In this document: positions 9,866 to 22,900 of the stretch, in pieces
Layout: each line of letters opens with the position of its first letter
How positions within the stretch are numbered: the stretch's first letter is position 1
Assembly: GCA_015039465.1 (NCBI GenBank)
Contig: MU130365.1
Location: 6,016 to 56,871 of the forward strand
Direction of reading: 5' to 3'
Length of the DNA stretch: 50,856 nucleotides
Source: Phlegmacium glaucopus
Taxonomy: Eukaryota; Basidiomycota; Agaricomycetes; Agaricales; Cortinariaceae
Translations under genes and position numbers: made by a program
Notes under the pieces: model-generated
What the model was told of the DNA's origin: nothing
Databases searched by the model: none
The model's input: the letters and a program-made list of their open reading frames with translations, nothing else

Positions 9866-11428
9866 GACACTGATCTCCTTCACCAGATTATCAAAGGAAC
9901 ATTCAAGGATCATATTGTTACATGGGTTGTCCAATATCTTGAGTCACAACCAAACAAAAAGTCTTTAGTTGCGGAAATGGACTATTGGTAAGCAGTATTC
10001 ATTCTGAATTATAGATTAACCATTAAACAAGGACTGTATCACCAGAATTTCTGTCGTTCCAGGGTTTTCTGGTCTTCAATGTTTTCCTGATGGGTGCGGT
10101 TTCAAGCAGTGGACTGGCAACGATTCCAAAGCCCTCATGAAAGTCTTTCTCCCCACAATTTCAGGGCTGGTCCCAGGTGCTATGATATGTGCAGTCAGCG
10201 CATTCATGGAGTTCTGCTACCTAGTACGACAGTCACAAATTGATGAATCCATCTTATTTCGGATTGATGCTGCTGTTCAACGCTACCATGAAGAACATCA
10301 AATTTTCATTACTTTGGGTATCCATAATCACTTTGACCTTCCTCATCAACACTCTCTTTTACACTATCAATCCCTGAATCAAATGTTTGGAGCCCCTAAT
10401 GGTGTATGTTCTTCCATCACCAAATCCAAGCACATCAAGGCAGTGAAACAACCATGGCAACATTCAAGCCAGAACAATGCAATCAGTCAAATGCTTCTAA
10501 TGAATCAACAGGTTGACAAGCTGGCTGCTGCATGCATTAATTTCGAGGAATGTGGGATGCTTACAAGTGTACAGGGTAATCCAACAACAATGTGGCATCC
10601 TCTGCCAGCCACTGTACCCACTCAAGCCAAGGTGGATGAAAATGAGGATAGAGACATGGAAGGGGAGACATCGGAGGGCAGTGTATGCCTGCCAAAATGC
10701 CCTGGTAAGTATGTTGGATGTATTCTTTATCATCCTTGTTAGATAAAACTTGATTTTCTGCAGCTCATGGATATCCCAAGACTCTGGCTGTTCTCTCTTA
10801 TTTTCTCACTATGCCTCAACTCAATGAATATATCCATTGGTTCTTATATGATCAAAAAAACCCTGATTCTGAAATATTTGGCATGAATGTTGGCTTGCAC
10901 AACTGCCCCAAAATATCTCCGACTCTACATATCAACATTTTTCACTCTGCTCTCACCATTTTTCACACTCCCAGTGATCTTTCTGGCACTGGCAGAATGT
11001 GTTGTGAATATATCCACTGTGCTCCTTCCTGGCGGCGAGGCCCTGCCCACCACGACTGCATCTTCGTTGAGAGAAATCCTGATGAGGTGGGTTTTGCAGT
11101 GTTGGGGGTGGCCCAAGTTCAGTTTTTTTTTCCCTTCCAGTTTGATGATGTAGTGTACCCTTGTGCACTTGTACATTGGTTTGAAATGTTTGGTGATAGC
11201 CCCTGTCCTAATACTGTGATGTAAATGGTGCAACCTGACACAAGGCTGAGACAGCAGGTGACTTCAGTCATTCACATTGATTCGGTTCTCTGGGCAGCTC
11301 ATTTAATTGGAGTTTACGGTTCTGAATTCATTCCACAAATGCTTACCCATTCACAATCTTTACACGCATTCAAACTCTTCTATGTAAATAAATACATAGA
11401 CCATCATGCTCACAAAATTGCATTCTAA
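9866..11428 (+). pseudogene. Plavaka-type (CACTA-like) transposase, C-terminal half
   Basis: Exons read about 9866-9987, 10063-10704 and 10764-11428. Diagnostic blocks are DLLHQIIKGTFKDH, GFKQWTGNDSKALMKVFLP, LPHQHSLLHYQSL, FGAPNGVCSSITKSKHIKAV, then PSDLSGTGRM, HHDCIFVER, YPCALVHWFE and FYVNKYIDHHAHKIAF at the natural C-terminus. This family encodes fungal Plavaka DNA transposases. Splice sites are sound (gtaagc, ttccag, gtaagt, ctgcag). The N-terminal catalytic part is missing upstream, where the palindrome lies, and an in-frame TAA sits at 11222-11224. It is a truncated, dead copy. Confidence 0.85.
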
Positions 11429-11969
11429 TTTCAAAATTTGCGAGGTTAGTAAAGTACCAATAAAGTACCAGAAAGATCTCTACTATATATTCTAGAGACA
11501 ATCAAAGAAGTAAGGCAAAGACAGAGACAGCATGAGTCCAAAGATATAACTGAAAGCCCAAAGCTAAAGGAAAGAAAGACTATAAAAGTAGGTAAAAGTT
11601 AAAGAAGGCAAAGCTGGAGAACCGGCGGTTTTGCTCAATTTGCTGATGTGCTTTCCCGAAATTTAGAGCTCAGCCCCAGATCACGTGTACCACTTTTGGT
11701 TTCATTTCCTACCAACGAGGAAGTCAAATAAACAGCTATCCTTTGAACCCAAACTTTAATTTATATGGTGCCTAAGGTAAATATAACAACTTTCACACTA
11801 AAAAATAGCAAAAGGCTTCTGTCGTCGCGTGAGCTCGACGCGACGAGAATTCAAAGTCCGAAGATTACAATTGAGAGATAAAGCTGGATAGAATTTCATT
11901 ATGATTTTGAAAACATGCAATAACATAGAGGGTATGGATCTCCACAGATCGGATAGAAGTTGTCCTTGT
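11429..11969. other. No gene recognised
   Basis: This segment is A-rich on the plus strand (AAAG-rich from 11500 to 11620), followed by mixed sequence. I see no coding frame with family similarity and no terminal repeats. Confidence 0.4.
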
Positions 11970-12778
11970 TCACCCACCAACTCGGGACTTAACCCACTCT
12001 GCCATAACATCTCTCGGCACATCCTGATCGGCGGAACCATCATCTTGCTCCTCATCGATGATGTTAGTGACGATATAGTACATGCCTTTCATAGCGCTCG
12101 AGATATGGTCCTTGATGCGGATAGTGTGAATGGTCCTTCGGTTGTCGACGTCCCGGTAGCGGAGGATATCACCGGGAGCCACAGTGTGTGCCACAGTGGC
12201 TGCTGGAGTTGGACTCTTGCCGGCCATCATGGCTCTAATATCCTCTGGAGTACAAAGCGCCTCCATACTATAGACCGTATACATTAGAACGAAGCGGGAC
12301 AACACTGAATTTAAATGTACCAAAGTTGGGTCGTCTTACGCGAGACCCTGCCTTGCATGGCGAGATCGTTTCGAAGAAGATTACTGTGGATAAATTGGGA
12401 ACCCATAACTGCAGCAAAATACGCGAAAATCAAGCTGTGGATGTGAAATCAGGAATACAATGAAAGAGGTGTAGACGGTACGCACCTGTTCGATGAGGCG
12501 GTCGCTCGAGTATCACATACATCACAAAGGGTGTCACATCTCGCGTAGAACGTGTTCACATTTTCCAACGTATATGGCTCTGTCGGAAATTGACTTGGAT
12601 ATGCAATGGGGTCTTCTTGGAATCTTTGTCGAATAGAATCCCAGAGTGGTTTCCTAACTTCAAGAGCGGGGTATCGAGAGCTAATTTCGTCGGCCAACCT
12701 TTGAGCCACAATATAATAATAGGTAATCTTCTGGGTGATGACTTCTTCAAAATTAGGTATATCGTGGTATGAAGACAT
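11970..12778 (-). CDS. Conserved unknown protein, two exons
   Basis: The ATG at 12778 opens exon 1 (12486-12778), which begins MSSYHDIPNFEEVITQK. Exon 2 (11970-12267) begins SMEALCTPEDIRAMMAG and ends in a probable stop after KSRVGG. The donor is gtgcgt and the acceptor ctatag; the joined frame stays open (293 + 298 nt). The second exon carries APGDILRYRD...RIKDHISSAMKGMYYIVTNII, a pattern shared with the plus-strand exon at 13710-13995. The two relatives also share intron position and phase. The exon-1 part has short helices and a Cys-rich end (CDTLCDVCDT). I do not recognise a named family or function. The 218-bp intron is long for this window, so a further small exon is possible. Confidence 0.55.
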
Positions 12779-13215
12779 GATGGTGGAGGACAAAGTGAAA
12801 GATTGATCGTTGGGCTTGACATCATCTTTCTCACGAAGGTTAAACAGCTAATTTACATATCAACTCTCACGTTTTGAGTCCAATTTTGTGTATTCTGTTG
12901 ATTCAAGTTATGCACCAATTGTTATATGTCACTTTATTTCTAGTAAGAGAATGATGTGGACGCCCTACGCCCTCAAGAAAGTATTTTTAGAGAACAAACG
13001 GTTTATCCACTGGATGGTAACCATTGTCTGAAAATGGCAATGTGAGTTATTTTCAGTGAAAATCAAGCGTTAGCAAAGCTAGGAGATAGATGGCAGCCGT
13101 TTATCATTTTCATACCAAGATGAGTCTCTGTTCCAGATTTAGAAAATAAGGCATTCGTAACGCGATATAAAAAACTAACACGGACGTCGCTGATTGGTCC
13201 CAAGATCATGTCACA
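12779..13215. other. Upstream region, no gene recognised
   Basis: This region lies between the minus-strand gene at 11970-12778 and its decayed plus-strand relative. The first 70 bases resemble the sequence at 4370-4440. The remainder shows no coding or repeat structure; it may hold the promoter of the minus-strand gene. Confidence 0.4.
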
Positions 13216-13995
13216 GTCTTTACGAAATACCTGACTTTGAAATTTAAACTACTCGGAGAGCCCAAGAACTTGTCCAGGAAATTCGCACTCGTTTCCAGCC
13301 TTTTCTTTTGCTACGCTAACAAATATGTAAGCCGACGCTCACGCAATATGGAATGCAAATCCTGGCGATCGCCTTCCAAATAATCTTCCGACCTTGTTAC
13401 TGACAAAACGGACAGTGATGGTTTTTTTCAGAAAGTGCGACAATCTCTTGAATCCATCTACATTTCACAGTCCTACCGAGTGCGGCCATGTTTCGTCCAT
13501 CTTGTCGTATTCCAATTTCCTGATTCATTCTACGAAAGCATGATTCATGCATTTTTTGCGGCTGTTGCTGGTTCACAATTCATCCAGTGTCTTACTCATT
13601 GCAAGCGAAAATAGCGAACAATGCATGTAAAATTAGGTATGTGTCTGGTGTGTCTGTAAATCCACTCGCGCACTCGCACAACCTAATTTGAAATACCTTA
13701 ACTTTTAAGCATCGAAAAACTCTACACTCCAGAGCAACGGAATTCTATTATAGATGGGCCGCATACGGAGACTCAGTCTGTTCGTCCCGGGGACATTATA
13801 ACATACAAGAGGGGCAAAAACACAGTGAGTGTCCGCATCAAGGACCATGGCAGTAGTGCGATTAAAGGAGACTACTTCATTGTCACAAAAAACCTCAACG
13901 CAAACGATGATGATGACAAATTCAACGACGAGTTCGACAGATACATGTCAATTGATGAGGTGGAAAATCTACTACGTCTCAGAACCAACGTGTAG
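13216..13995 (+). pseudogene. Relative of the 11970-12778 gene, damaged exon 1
   Basis: The 3' exon (13710-13995) is clean: after acceptor ttttaag it reads IEKLYTPEQRNSII, then SVRPGDIITYKRG...VRIKDHGSSAIKGDYFIVTKN and an acidic end before TAG. It aligns with exon 2 of the inverted relative at 12 kb, with the same splice phase. Upstream, EIPDFE and RAQELVQEIRTRFQPF around 13219-13305 match DIPNFE and VAQRLADEISSRYPAL there, but TAA codons interrupt this part and no continuous exon 1 can be made. It is either a pseudogene or a gene with diverged 5' exons. Confidence 0.5.
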
Positions 13996-14032
13996 CTTCA
14001 GTATCTTGTAATTAGTTAGATACATATTCTGA

Positions 14033-14186
14033 GAACGATCTGTGTTCTTTTTTTCCAATGTACTCGACTCGTAGGACTCGCTTTATACCATTCCAATGCA
14101 TATCGCATATAATATTGTTGAGGCCACGAAGAGATCTGAACTCGGGAATTTGAAATTCCCACAGGGTAGGCTGGTGCAACGAAGCC
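14033..14186. repeat. Dispersed ~140-bp repeat, copy 1
   Basis: From GAACGATCTGTG to GGTGCAACGAAG this matches 50207-50359 in the same orientation with about one difference in ten bases. It includes TAGGACTCGCTTTATACCAT and AATTCCCACAGGGTAGGCTG. It has no terminal repeat that I can see. It lies between the 3' ends of two converging gene remnants. Confidence 0.75.
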
Positions 14187-14339
14187 ACAAAAAAACAGCG
14201 GAATGAGGATATGTCCTAAGTAGGACATGTGTCGCCAACAAGAGGATATTGTAGCAATATGGCAAGGTGGTAAAATGACCATTGGAACGCGGTCTTCGAC
14301 AGTTTGACAAGCAGTTGTAAAAGAATCACAGATATTCAT

Positions 14340-15620
14340 TCAACCGGGTTTGCACAAGTTGTCACTTCGAGGATAAAACCTCCCTCGCAGGTTGAGCCCC
14401 TTCCTGATGAGATTAACCATCTCACCAGGCAGAAATTGATCAGAGAAATGTGTTCCTAAATATCCTGTGTGGAAATCAAATTCAGCGCAAATCGAGAATT
14501 GTCCACGAGTCATCAGAAATGCGAATGAGCTCTCCAATCGTAAACTTGGGATTGGTTGGGGCTATTGGTGTGCACGACGACGTGGATGTCTCGAATGGTG
14601 CTAGTTGATAACAAGTGTTCAGGGTGTCGATAACCCATTGCCAGCGGGGTATTGACTCATCGACAAGTGTTCCTGATACGGACACGAGCATGTCGACGGT
14701 TAATGTTAGGTATTTCAATATAGGTAAATGACTCAAGTCAAGCACGGCTGGGACTACATGACCAGCATAAGTCTCTATTTCAGAGAAAAAATAACGATTT
14801 GTGCACCTCCACTCAAAGTCCCAGGATCGAGCTCCAAACATGTCAAGGGTAACGAGAATGAAGGAAAATAGGCGTCCAATGCGGATACAACTCTCCCATT
14901 TCCAAAGACACTGAAGCTGCAAAGTTGCGAAGTACTGAGAGAAGAGCATTTTCCAAAAAGATAATGAAGAGTGGAGGCACCTGGATCATGGAGATGTATC
15001 ATCTTGGGCTGTACAGTCAATGATGATGGCTCGTCTTGATTGCTCGGCGGAGCCACATCACACCGGAAATCAAGCTATTCTAGATTCTTGATATGTAGAA
15101 GGAGATGTAGAGGAAAGCTTTGGATCTCTTCGATGATAACATCGTTTAGAGCTGGCGATTGGAAGGAGGTAGAGACGGCATCCTGCAGACAATCTGGCAG
15201 TAATATCCAATCTACATTCATCGTAATCTTCAGTCGACGTAGATTCGGAGTGTGAGGAGGAACGCAATGCTTTCATCCTCTCGATTCAACGGGTCCACTC
15301 TTTGCTCTTCTGCTACGGTTTTGCATCGTGATACGAAGATTTTGGATGTGGTCCGGAATGAGGGACCTGGACTACAAGCCTTGCGAACCGTTCAGGAAAA
15401 GACGGTTCGTTGACGACTTTGGCATTGCGTGGGCTGACGATCACAGTACGATATATGTACTGTCGACAATAGGAAGATAAGATCTTGCAAGTGCCAGCGA
15501 ACGCTTTGAGAGTTTCGAGATCGTCAGAAAAGTAGATATCAGTGATAAGATAAATCAACTCGATAGGAAGTAGCGAGGTCCAGATAGTAGTATGAGCAAT
15601 AGCGTCTCGCTTGCAGGATG
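14340..15620 (-). pseudogene. F-box/LRR-type protein gene, decayed
   Basis: On the minus strand, SLLPIELIYLITDIYFSDDLETLKAFAGTCK (near 15580-15490) is a typical fungal F-box, followed by YCRQYIYRTVIV. Further downstream come DAVSTSFQSPALNDVIIEEIQ, PGASTLHYLFGKCSSLS and VLDLSHLPILKYLTLTVDM, the loose leucine-rich tail of mushroom F-box proteins. Such proteins recruit substrates to SCF ubiquitin ligases. The frame breaks several times: a stop after HIKNLE (about 15081), a shift in a T run near 14795 between QIVIF and EIETYAGHVV, and others upstream. I see no intact reading frame across the gene. Confidence 0.65.
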
Positions 15621-15847
15621 GAGGATTTGGGAGGATTTGAGAGTATCTTTCGTAGTTCCGCCGTCAGAGTCAGTTTTTGTTCTATTTCTTCTTTGGAAAG
15701 ACCGAGCTGGACATTTTCTGGCAAGGGGTGACCTCTGCAAAGCTTGCGTCGTAGGATCTTCAGCATGATTGTCAAAGTTGTGAGGTCGCATAAATTACTA
15801 TATGTAAAGCTGATATTGCGCGGCCGCTTACCTAGAGCCACGACCAA

Positions 15848-18096
15848 AAAGAACTAACTGTGACAAATATTCGCAAGCTCACCGAAATAACATCCCCTTT
15901 TTGACTACATACTTACTCGTGGTTACAGATAGAGCGCTGCGAAGTAGTGCGAACAGATTCGACCCTCAACCAAACTTCCACCAACCGTCGTGGTCTAGTA
16001 AATCCCAAGTATGGAAACTGTAGCTCTTCGAAATATTTTTAATCTTCCAGAAACTTGTCACAGGTCTAACGTGGTCTAACCAGAAAAGAAATAATTCATT
16101 TACATAAGATAATGATTTGGAGATAAATTAAGTATTTTTCTGTGGCGCAAATGTGACTGTGGCGACTCAAATACGAGCATCTCGGGCCTCGGCTTGGATT
16201 AAGCGGCCGAATCTCATGTTACAATCCGTGACAGCGTGTTGCATTTTGTAAATTTCTCCCACCTCCATACATCGGATACAATCTGTCAATAGTATAGTTT
16301 TAGGATTTTTCAACCCAAAGACCCCTTGGATCGTGTCAAACGACCTCAAAAATGATGTCCATTTTAAATTTTACCCAAATGCACAAATGTTCGTTTTGTG
16401 GTCCACCGTCCCCGGACAAAGAAAGACCCCAAGAAACCGCTACCGCTTCTTCTCCTTGCCCCAGAGGTCGTCGGGACACTCAGTAACAGAATTCATAATG
16501 TAGCTATCATGGTATTGTACAAGTATTGCATGTCTTACAGAGGATGTGAGATATTATTATTATTATATCACAGCCAAATGCACAATTGTTGGCATACAAA
16601 GTGTTTGGTTATGAACTTGGCAGATATTTATTGATCCGCCTCAAGCCTCAAACTTATTCTCGTACTGCTGACAGTCAGAAGCTTTGTGGCCAGTAATAGT
16701 GGCGCGATGGCTTTGTAACAGTTACGATGACAACTTGAAATTTAGCGAAGTCCACCGATGGGAAAAAGTTCAGTTTTCAGGCGTTTTTTGCCTGTTTCGG
16801 GTTTCAAGTATCATCATGTTGATCATTTTAAGTTCAATGCTATGAGGTTTTTTGTTGTAGCATTCAATTTTAGGCAAACCCTTTAAGTTTCCATGTCATT
16901 CATTGGCCAACGACACGAATCTCATTTCTGAGGCAATGTATTATGTATATACCTCAGATCTTTGCAATTTATTGTATCGCCCCCGGTTGTCAATGTTGTA
17001 ATTTTATTTTTCTTCATGAATCATTCTGATGTGATGATAGATTCAAGGTTATGTATCCTAAAAATTTCGAGAGAAACCCCACTATTGAAGTAGCAAGTAT
17101 TTATGTAACTCAAGCGGCGCCTGTTGTTGCCACTAGAAGTTCTACTAGTAGAATCATGATGGAGTCCAAACAATGTCCAAGTTTAGTTGGATGATGAACC
17201 ACGAGTCTACCGATCTTCATATGCGAGAGGCTCGCAGGATGTCAAAGCAATGTAAATTGTTTGTTAGTAAGGATCTTGAGGTTGTCCGCCTGCTCGTGCC
17301 CATCTTCGGTCCAAGCAGGCTTGCAGCAGTACTTTTATAGCCCAGACTTCAAGTCTTCAACAGTGAGGCGATGGGCACCTAACTTTTACTATTTGCCTTG
17401 ATATCCCCAAGCTCTCAAGAGGTTGTTCGTGGCCCAATTTACTATTCGGCGCGAAAGGCTCGCGATTGCGATCTTGGTTTAAGTTTTGGCGCTCGAAAAG
17501 AAAGCACCGGTTCCGCGGGACAGTGGCAAAATGATGGCAAACGAGCGAATAGGAACAGTGAAGGGGCGATGTCGAAATTCATCCTGTGGGTGTGCAACTT
17601 TCTAACCATTTAGATACTAGCGGTGTTACAGGGTATTGACAGCAAAATAGGAAAGGTTGTTGGAAGCACTGAAAGTGATCGTAGTGAGAACGAACACTAT
17701 CGCACCCTAGTAACCAGTTGGAGGACGGGATGGTCAGATTCTTGAGATCTTAGGGAGATCGACTTGAACGCATGAAGCTTGAGAGCTTGAGACTTGAAAG
17801 AGCCTGAACTCTTCGACGCTTGATTTAACACAGAGATTCTGAAGCTTGATGATTGATTTGATATTTTGGTGGTACACAAGAGTTGACCGCGCATTCAGAA
17901 CAGTTGACACACAAGAAAAACAAACATAACAAGGGAGAACAACAACAAACTGTTGTAATCGCGGTGTATTAAGGGATGACACCGGATATTGACAAGCTAG
18001 AACCAAACAACAAAAGATTGAAAAAAGAAAACATGACAAGTAGTCTTATAAATACAAATGTTGACGTGAAACAGGCAATTTGAATATGCGGATGAA
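15848..18096. other. Gene-poor region, no gene recognised
   Basis: This is about 2.2 kb with only short random frames. CTTGA occurs many times between 17740 and 17860. A TATTATTATTATTAT run lies near 16548. I found no transposon ends, tRNA or conserved coding block. Confidence 0.45.
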
Positions 18097-18607
18097 TCAG
18101 GAATGGACGCCGATAAGACATAGATAAAGGAAAAAGGAAAAAACAAGGACCAAGCCGGGGGACTCGGTCAGACCAGAGCAGTTATCCACAGGAATCCCGC
18201 ACGATTGGATTGGAGAGAAGAAGATGTAGGTTGGTTGTGTGTGGGTGAGAAATCGAGTGGCAAAATTAGAATGAGTGGGGATGAAGCAGGAAGCGGACCA
18301 AACAAGGACATGGAGATTGCACGTGGGTGGGACCTGAGAATTAAGAATACAACAGAAGAAAAGGAAGGGACCGGGTCGTTTGACTCTATTATGGCACAAG
18401 GCCAAGTCTACGAATTCCGTAAGGAAAGTCGGGTAACCAATAAGGAATGTTGAAAGGAGATGGACGTAATGGCGAGAGTCGTGGTACATACAACAATAAT
18501 AAGAAGTTGGACCATGAAAGAAGACTTTGGACAGTAGTGATGGGGGCGGAGTGGACGTGGATGTAGCGTTGTTTAATTTCAAAGAGAGAATCCAGCTCTC
18601 TTCGAAA
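18097..18607 (-). other. Probable 3' untranslated region of the HMG-box gene
   Basis: This lies directly downstream of the HMG-box stop codon. The minus-strand open frame here (18097-18582) is rich in Phe, Ser and Pro and shows no domain. I treat it as untranslated sequence by position only. Confidence 0.35.
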
Positions 18608-19950
18608 TCACATGGAGTATTGAGGGATAGAGTTCATGAACGCAGAGAACTCCAAATCCAGATCTGTCAGTGGCACATTTGTATGCTGATAGCGATCCCC
18701 AAAGGCATTATAGAGCGACTCCGTTTCGGTAATGACAAGTGGGTCGTTACTGTCCCCGTCACACAGACTCATAGTCTGCTGCATACCGCAAGACTGGGAG
18801 TCGAAGGCTGGGAAGTGGGAGGAAAAGTCACTGAGCGAGTTATCGAGGTCGTCGAATGATCTGCCGAATCCGGAAGTAAAAGAAGGTGCAGGTGATGAAT
18901 TCATCATGGGACTAGGGGACATCATGTAGTCGGGCGTTGCTGGGGATTGGGGTGAAGGACTGGATGCCCAATCACTCATGAAGGAGGTGTCGATGGTCAA
19001 TCTATGATTGTACTGCGACTGATCGTAGGAATCGACTCCTTGAACGGATAAAGGATCACAATCGTACATCGCGAATGGGGAAGCAACATTATCGAATGAA
19101 AAATCGCTGAAGTTCTGCTTTCCACGTTTGACATCGGTCAGAATATTTTTTAGACACGGCTGACCGGGAAGAGCGGACTTACGAATGATGCTTCTTGTTT
19201 CAAAGGAAGGGCTGTAGCATCGACGACAGGACATACCAATTCTTGGGAAACCTTTGGAGTAGAGCAGCGTGTGGGAAGTATACTTGTTGCTCGAGATTTC
19301 CTTGCTGCGGTCGAGACATGTTGAAGGAAAGATTGGTTAGCGCGGGAATTTTCCGTATCTGGAATGGGGGCGGATGATGAACGGCGGTAAGCTCTAGCAG
19401 TGATAGGAGCCTCGAAACGAGTAACAATTTCTGGGACGTGATGTTTGTCGAATTCTTGGATTGCGGCGTCGAGCTCTTGCCCTTTCTTTCCTTCCACTAG
19501 AAGTTGGGCTATCTTTGTACATCGTTTTATATCCTTAGGCTCCACTTCCCGTACTTTCCGTTTATCTGAGGCAGCTCCTTTCGCTTTAGTTTGTACCGGC
19601 CTAAAAGCATATTTGGGGAACTTTCGCTTGTGCTCATCCAGCGCTTCTTTAGCTTTCAAGTGCCAGACTTGACGTTCCTCTTCCGGGAGGTTCTGCCATG
19701 TCAGACCGATTATCTTGGAGAGAGTAGAGTGGTTAGTTTCGACCTCTGTCGAGACATGTTGACTCTTGATGAAGGAAGACCGGAAGAGAATAAACGCGTT
19801 AGGAGGGCGAGGGATATGATTTTCAGGTTTCTTCTTGGTATGAGGCTGGCGACGAGGTAAACACTCATCGGCAGGTGGGAAAAGGATAAATTCGGTTGGA
19901 GGAGCGTCCACCAACGGAGGGGGTAAGTCCGTGAAAGTGATCGGAGTCAT
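18608..19950 (-). CDS. HMG-box transcription factor (MATA/Sox-type)
   Basis: There are two exons, 19183-19950 and 18608-19114, joined across a 68-bp intron (gtaagt ... gcag). The summed length of 1275 nt gives 424 residues. The HMG box begins HIPRPPNAFILFRSSFIKSQ at about residue 50 and runs through LSKIIGLTWQNLPEEERQVW to KYAFRPVQ. A basic run (KGAASDKRKVRE) follows. The C-terminal half is Ser/Pro/Asp-rich (SSPSPQSPATPDYMMSPSPM) and looks like an activation domain. Relatives in basidiomycetes bind DNA and often control mating or fruiting genes. The start at 19950 is the first ATG in frame before the box; an upstream exon, for example from the frame with MPAERTKTPKRSDSGG near 20130, cannot be excluded. 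Confidence 0.85.
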
Positions 19951-22900
19951 ATTTAGTGTAAAGGAGACCTCAGGTTGGTTTGTGGGTTCAAGAAGCTGTG
20001 TGGACCAACAAAACTGATTGCCTGGAGGCAAAGTGTGTCAACGTGGTAGCTGACAGAGCAGACATTCCGTTAATTTTCTCACCACCGGAATCTGAACGCT
20101 TTGGAGTTTTAGTCCTCTCTGCAGGCATTTTTTCGGTATGTATAGAGAAGGTTTCGCGATGGAAGAAAGGAGGAAGTTGCTGGACGATAGTGGGGGAAGA
20201 AAAGCGAAGGAGGATGTAAGATGTGGCCAAGTCTATAAACACGAGGTCTTCGGGTGGTCTTTCTGGGACAAGTGCAACCGAAAGTCCAATCGAATTAAGC
20301 CCTGCCACATCGGGGAGGTGATCTCTCTGGGAAAACACACACCAAAAGGGAATTATGAACCAAGTCAGGGGTTTTGCCTCCGTAAACCCTGATTTGGTTC
20401 CATTTGCCTCCGTCTACCGTTTGGCACAATCCAAAGCAATCGCTTTCAACACGATGTAAAAAGTCGAGGCCAGCTTTTGTCTTTACAGCCCTTACATGCA
20501 GCCCAAGAAGATGATTATCTTATTACTTATCGTGATCTAGTAGCAGCATTTACATAAACTTAATTGGTCAGATGGCCTTCACATCAACGCCACGAAATCG
20601 AATTAAATATTATTTCATCGACACAAGACATTATACTAACCACGGGGATGAGGAATATTAACAATATCGCACCGAACTGCGTATTACATTGCAAGAACTT
20701 CGAATCACCTGACGAAGCGTTATAACTTTCTCTCCCGCTAATCCTGACAAAGTTACCTTACATTATATATATCTCCTTCAGGCTCCATCCCCTTGTAGGA
20801 AATGGGGGGGTCAAGGCCGGGACGAGTCGGAGCGAGGCCTATTCGAGAACAAGACGAATACAAAATCTTACTTGGCAACAGCGTTATGTAGGATGATACC
20901 CTTTGCGAAACATAGCTCATATTGGTAGCTGTTAATACTCATAGATGCTCCTACAAGGCTGCTAATTGGGAAAGCCGACGATCAAATCCACCTGTCTGTC
21001 CAACATTGGCAGCCGTCTTACCCTGAACCCTGACCACAAGATAACATGATGCATATGGTCTCATATGGTTCACAGCGTGTGTTGAATTACGAAAAGAGCC
21101 TTTGCGCTATACACAGCCGTCGACGACTTCACTGGCTAGGTTGTTATGATACGTTAAGTAAGAGCGCTGATCGAATCATATTAACCTCGAGTAACTTGTT
21201 CGGCCGGTTCGAAGCCCAAGTTGCGATGCTTTGACGATGCCGCGATTTTCTATTTCTCTCACAGAACTTCCAGAAAATATATGTATGATTATATAGTACC
21301 CACACACCTCGCTTGATATATATTACGCTTGAGATTATTCTACTCATTTATTCCTACCCTCCAACTTCTAGCAGATATTCTTCTGTCCATTCAAGTTAGC
21401 ACCGGCCCTGGCGCCCTCATGCTTTTGCCTCCCTGCCTCTCAGCCTAAACTCTGGGAAATTCGCGCCGGAGTACGGATAAACCGAATTCTTCTTGAACAT
21501 GTGACAGTGAGAAGTTAGAACCCCACTGTTAGAGCCGTTTTCCCCCAGACTCTTCTTCGTATGCATTCACTTCAATTATAACCTCTTGTTATATAACTTT
21601 CCTAGAATGAACTCGCGGTCGCACTTGGAACCATTACATCAACGCAACTCGTATCATAGCCTCCTTTTTTTAAACCGAGGAGATGAAGCGCTCAACCAGT
21701 GTTTGTCTCAACCAAAAAAAATTGACGCATTTCGTTGGCATTTCGTAATTTCCTCTCATAGCCCACTCCAAATTGTCTATCAAGGCCAAACGAAACCCGA
21801 CGGTCCCAGGCCTTAAACTTTTTCTCTCTTTCAAAAGCCCCTGGTGAATGAATCTCTTACGATCGAATTTTCTTAAAATAGTATAATAAATAGTTTTCCA
21901 CCAAGTCCGAGTTGAACCTTTTTCTTTTTCTTTTCGAATCAACCAGTTTCAAGTTCGCACTCCGTTAAACCCGTGTATAGACAGATGGTCCTTATCTGTC
22001 CTCTTGTTCCTTATCGGTTATCAGTCACATTAGGATGAATTTGAAACCTTCCGGCCAAATGACCTCTTTTGAGTACCTGGGTAAGTACTTCTCTCTCGCT
22101 GGCCGGGAAGCCCGCTTGACAAATTTAAATATGTTTTATGGCGCAATTGGCAGTTTCTCCGAGGATATATACCAAGGTTCATATTTACACATGGAGACCG
22201 CGAAGACCCCCGTCCATTTGGATCATGGACAAAAACAGTTTGTGAAAACCCGTTCAAAAATCTATCGAACGTAAAATTCCACATGAAATGAAAATACTGA
22301 AAAGTTAAATATGAGGGCCTCTGAGGGGGCCATGAGGCTTGATTGATACATTTTTTAATTTTATGAAAGACTAGCCGTTAATAATGTCACCACGAGGTGT
22401 ACTTAGTACGTAGTAGGTGCCAGGGCTTCGCGCCAAACTTCGCAGCATAAATAATTAGGGTGTTTTCAGATATCAATCCTGCAGCCATCACCGACCACTG
22501 ATGAATTTCTGTGTGCCAAGCAGATTCAGGCCTTGGCCGGCAGTGAGCAAAAAAGTTGCAAAAAAAGGGTCAGGGCATATGGCGTACGATATATGGGGTA
22601 ATAAAGTTTGTGACCACTGACAAAATGTTTATCAGCAAAAATGCTCGTCGGTTCAAACCCGTCCGAAAGCGGGAGATTTTACGGGGTAACGCACATGCAC
22701 TCAAAAGAGCATATTACGGCGAGTACCCAGTAAGGATGAAACTGGGAAGTTAAAGGGAGAATACCAGCCTGAGATTAAACATGCATAACCGCTCAAGTAG
22801 CGCAATGTATATACAATGGACGATAAAAGTCATTTTACTTAACGCCAAATTCCACTTGCAAAACGCATATCATACATACTTGAATGAAGAATGTAATATT

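Noticed and set aside
19988..20338. Separate minus-strand gene upstream of the HMG-box gene
   Set aside because: The frame has no recognised domain; part of it might be an extra 5' exon but splice evidence is weak.
22630..22680. tRNA gene (GGTTCAAACCC B-box-like sequence)
   Set aside because: No A box at the right distance and no cloverleaf could be formed.
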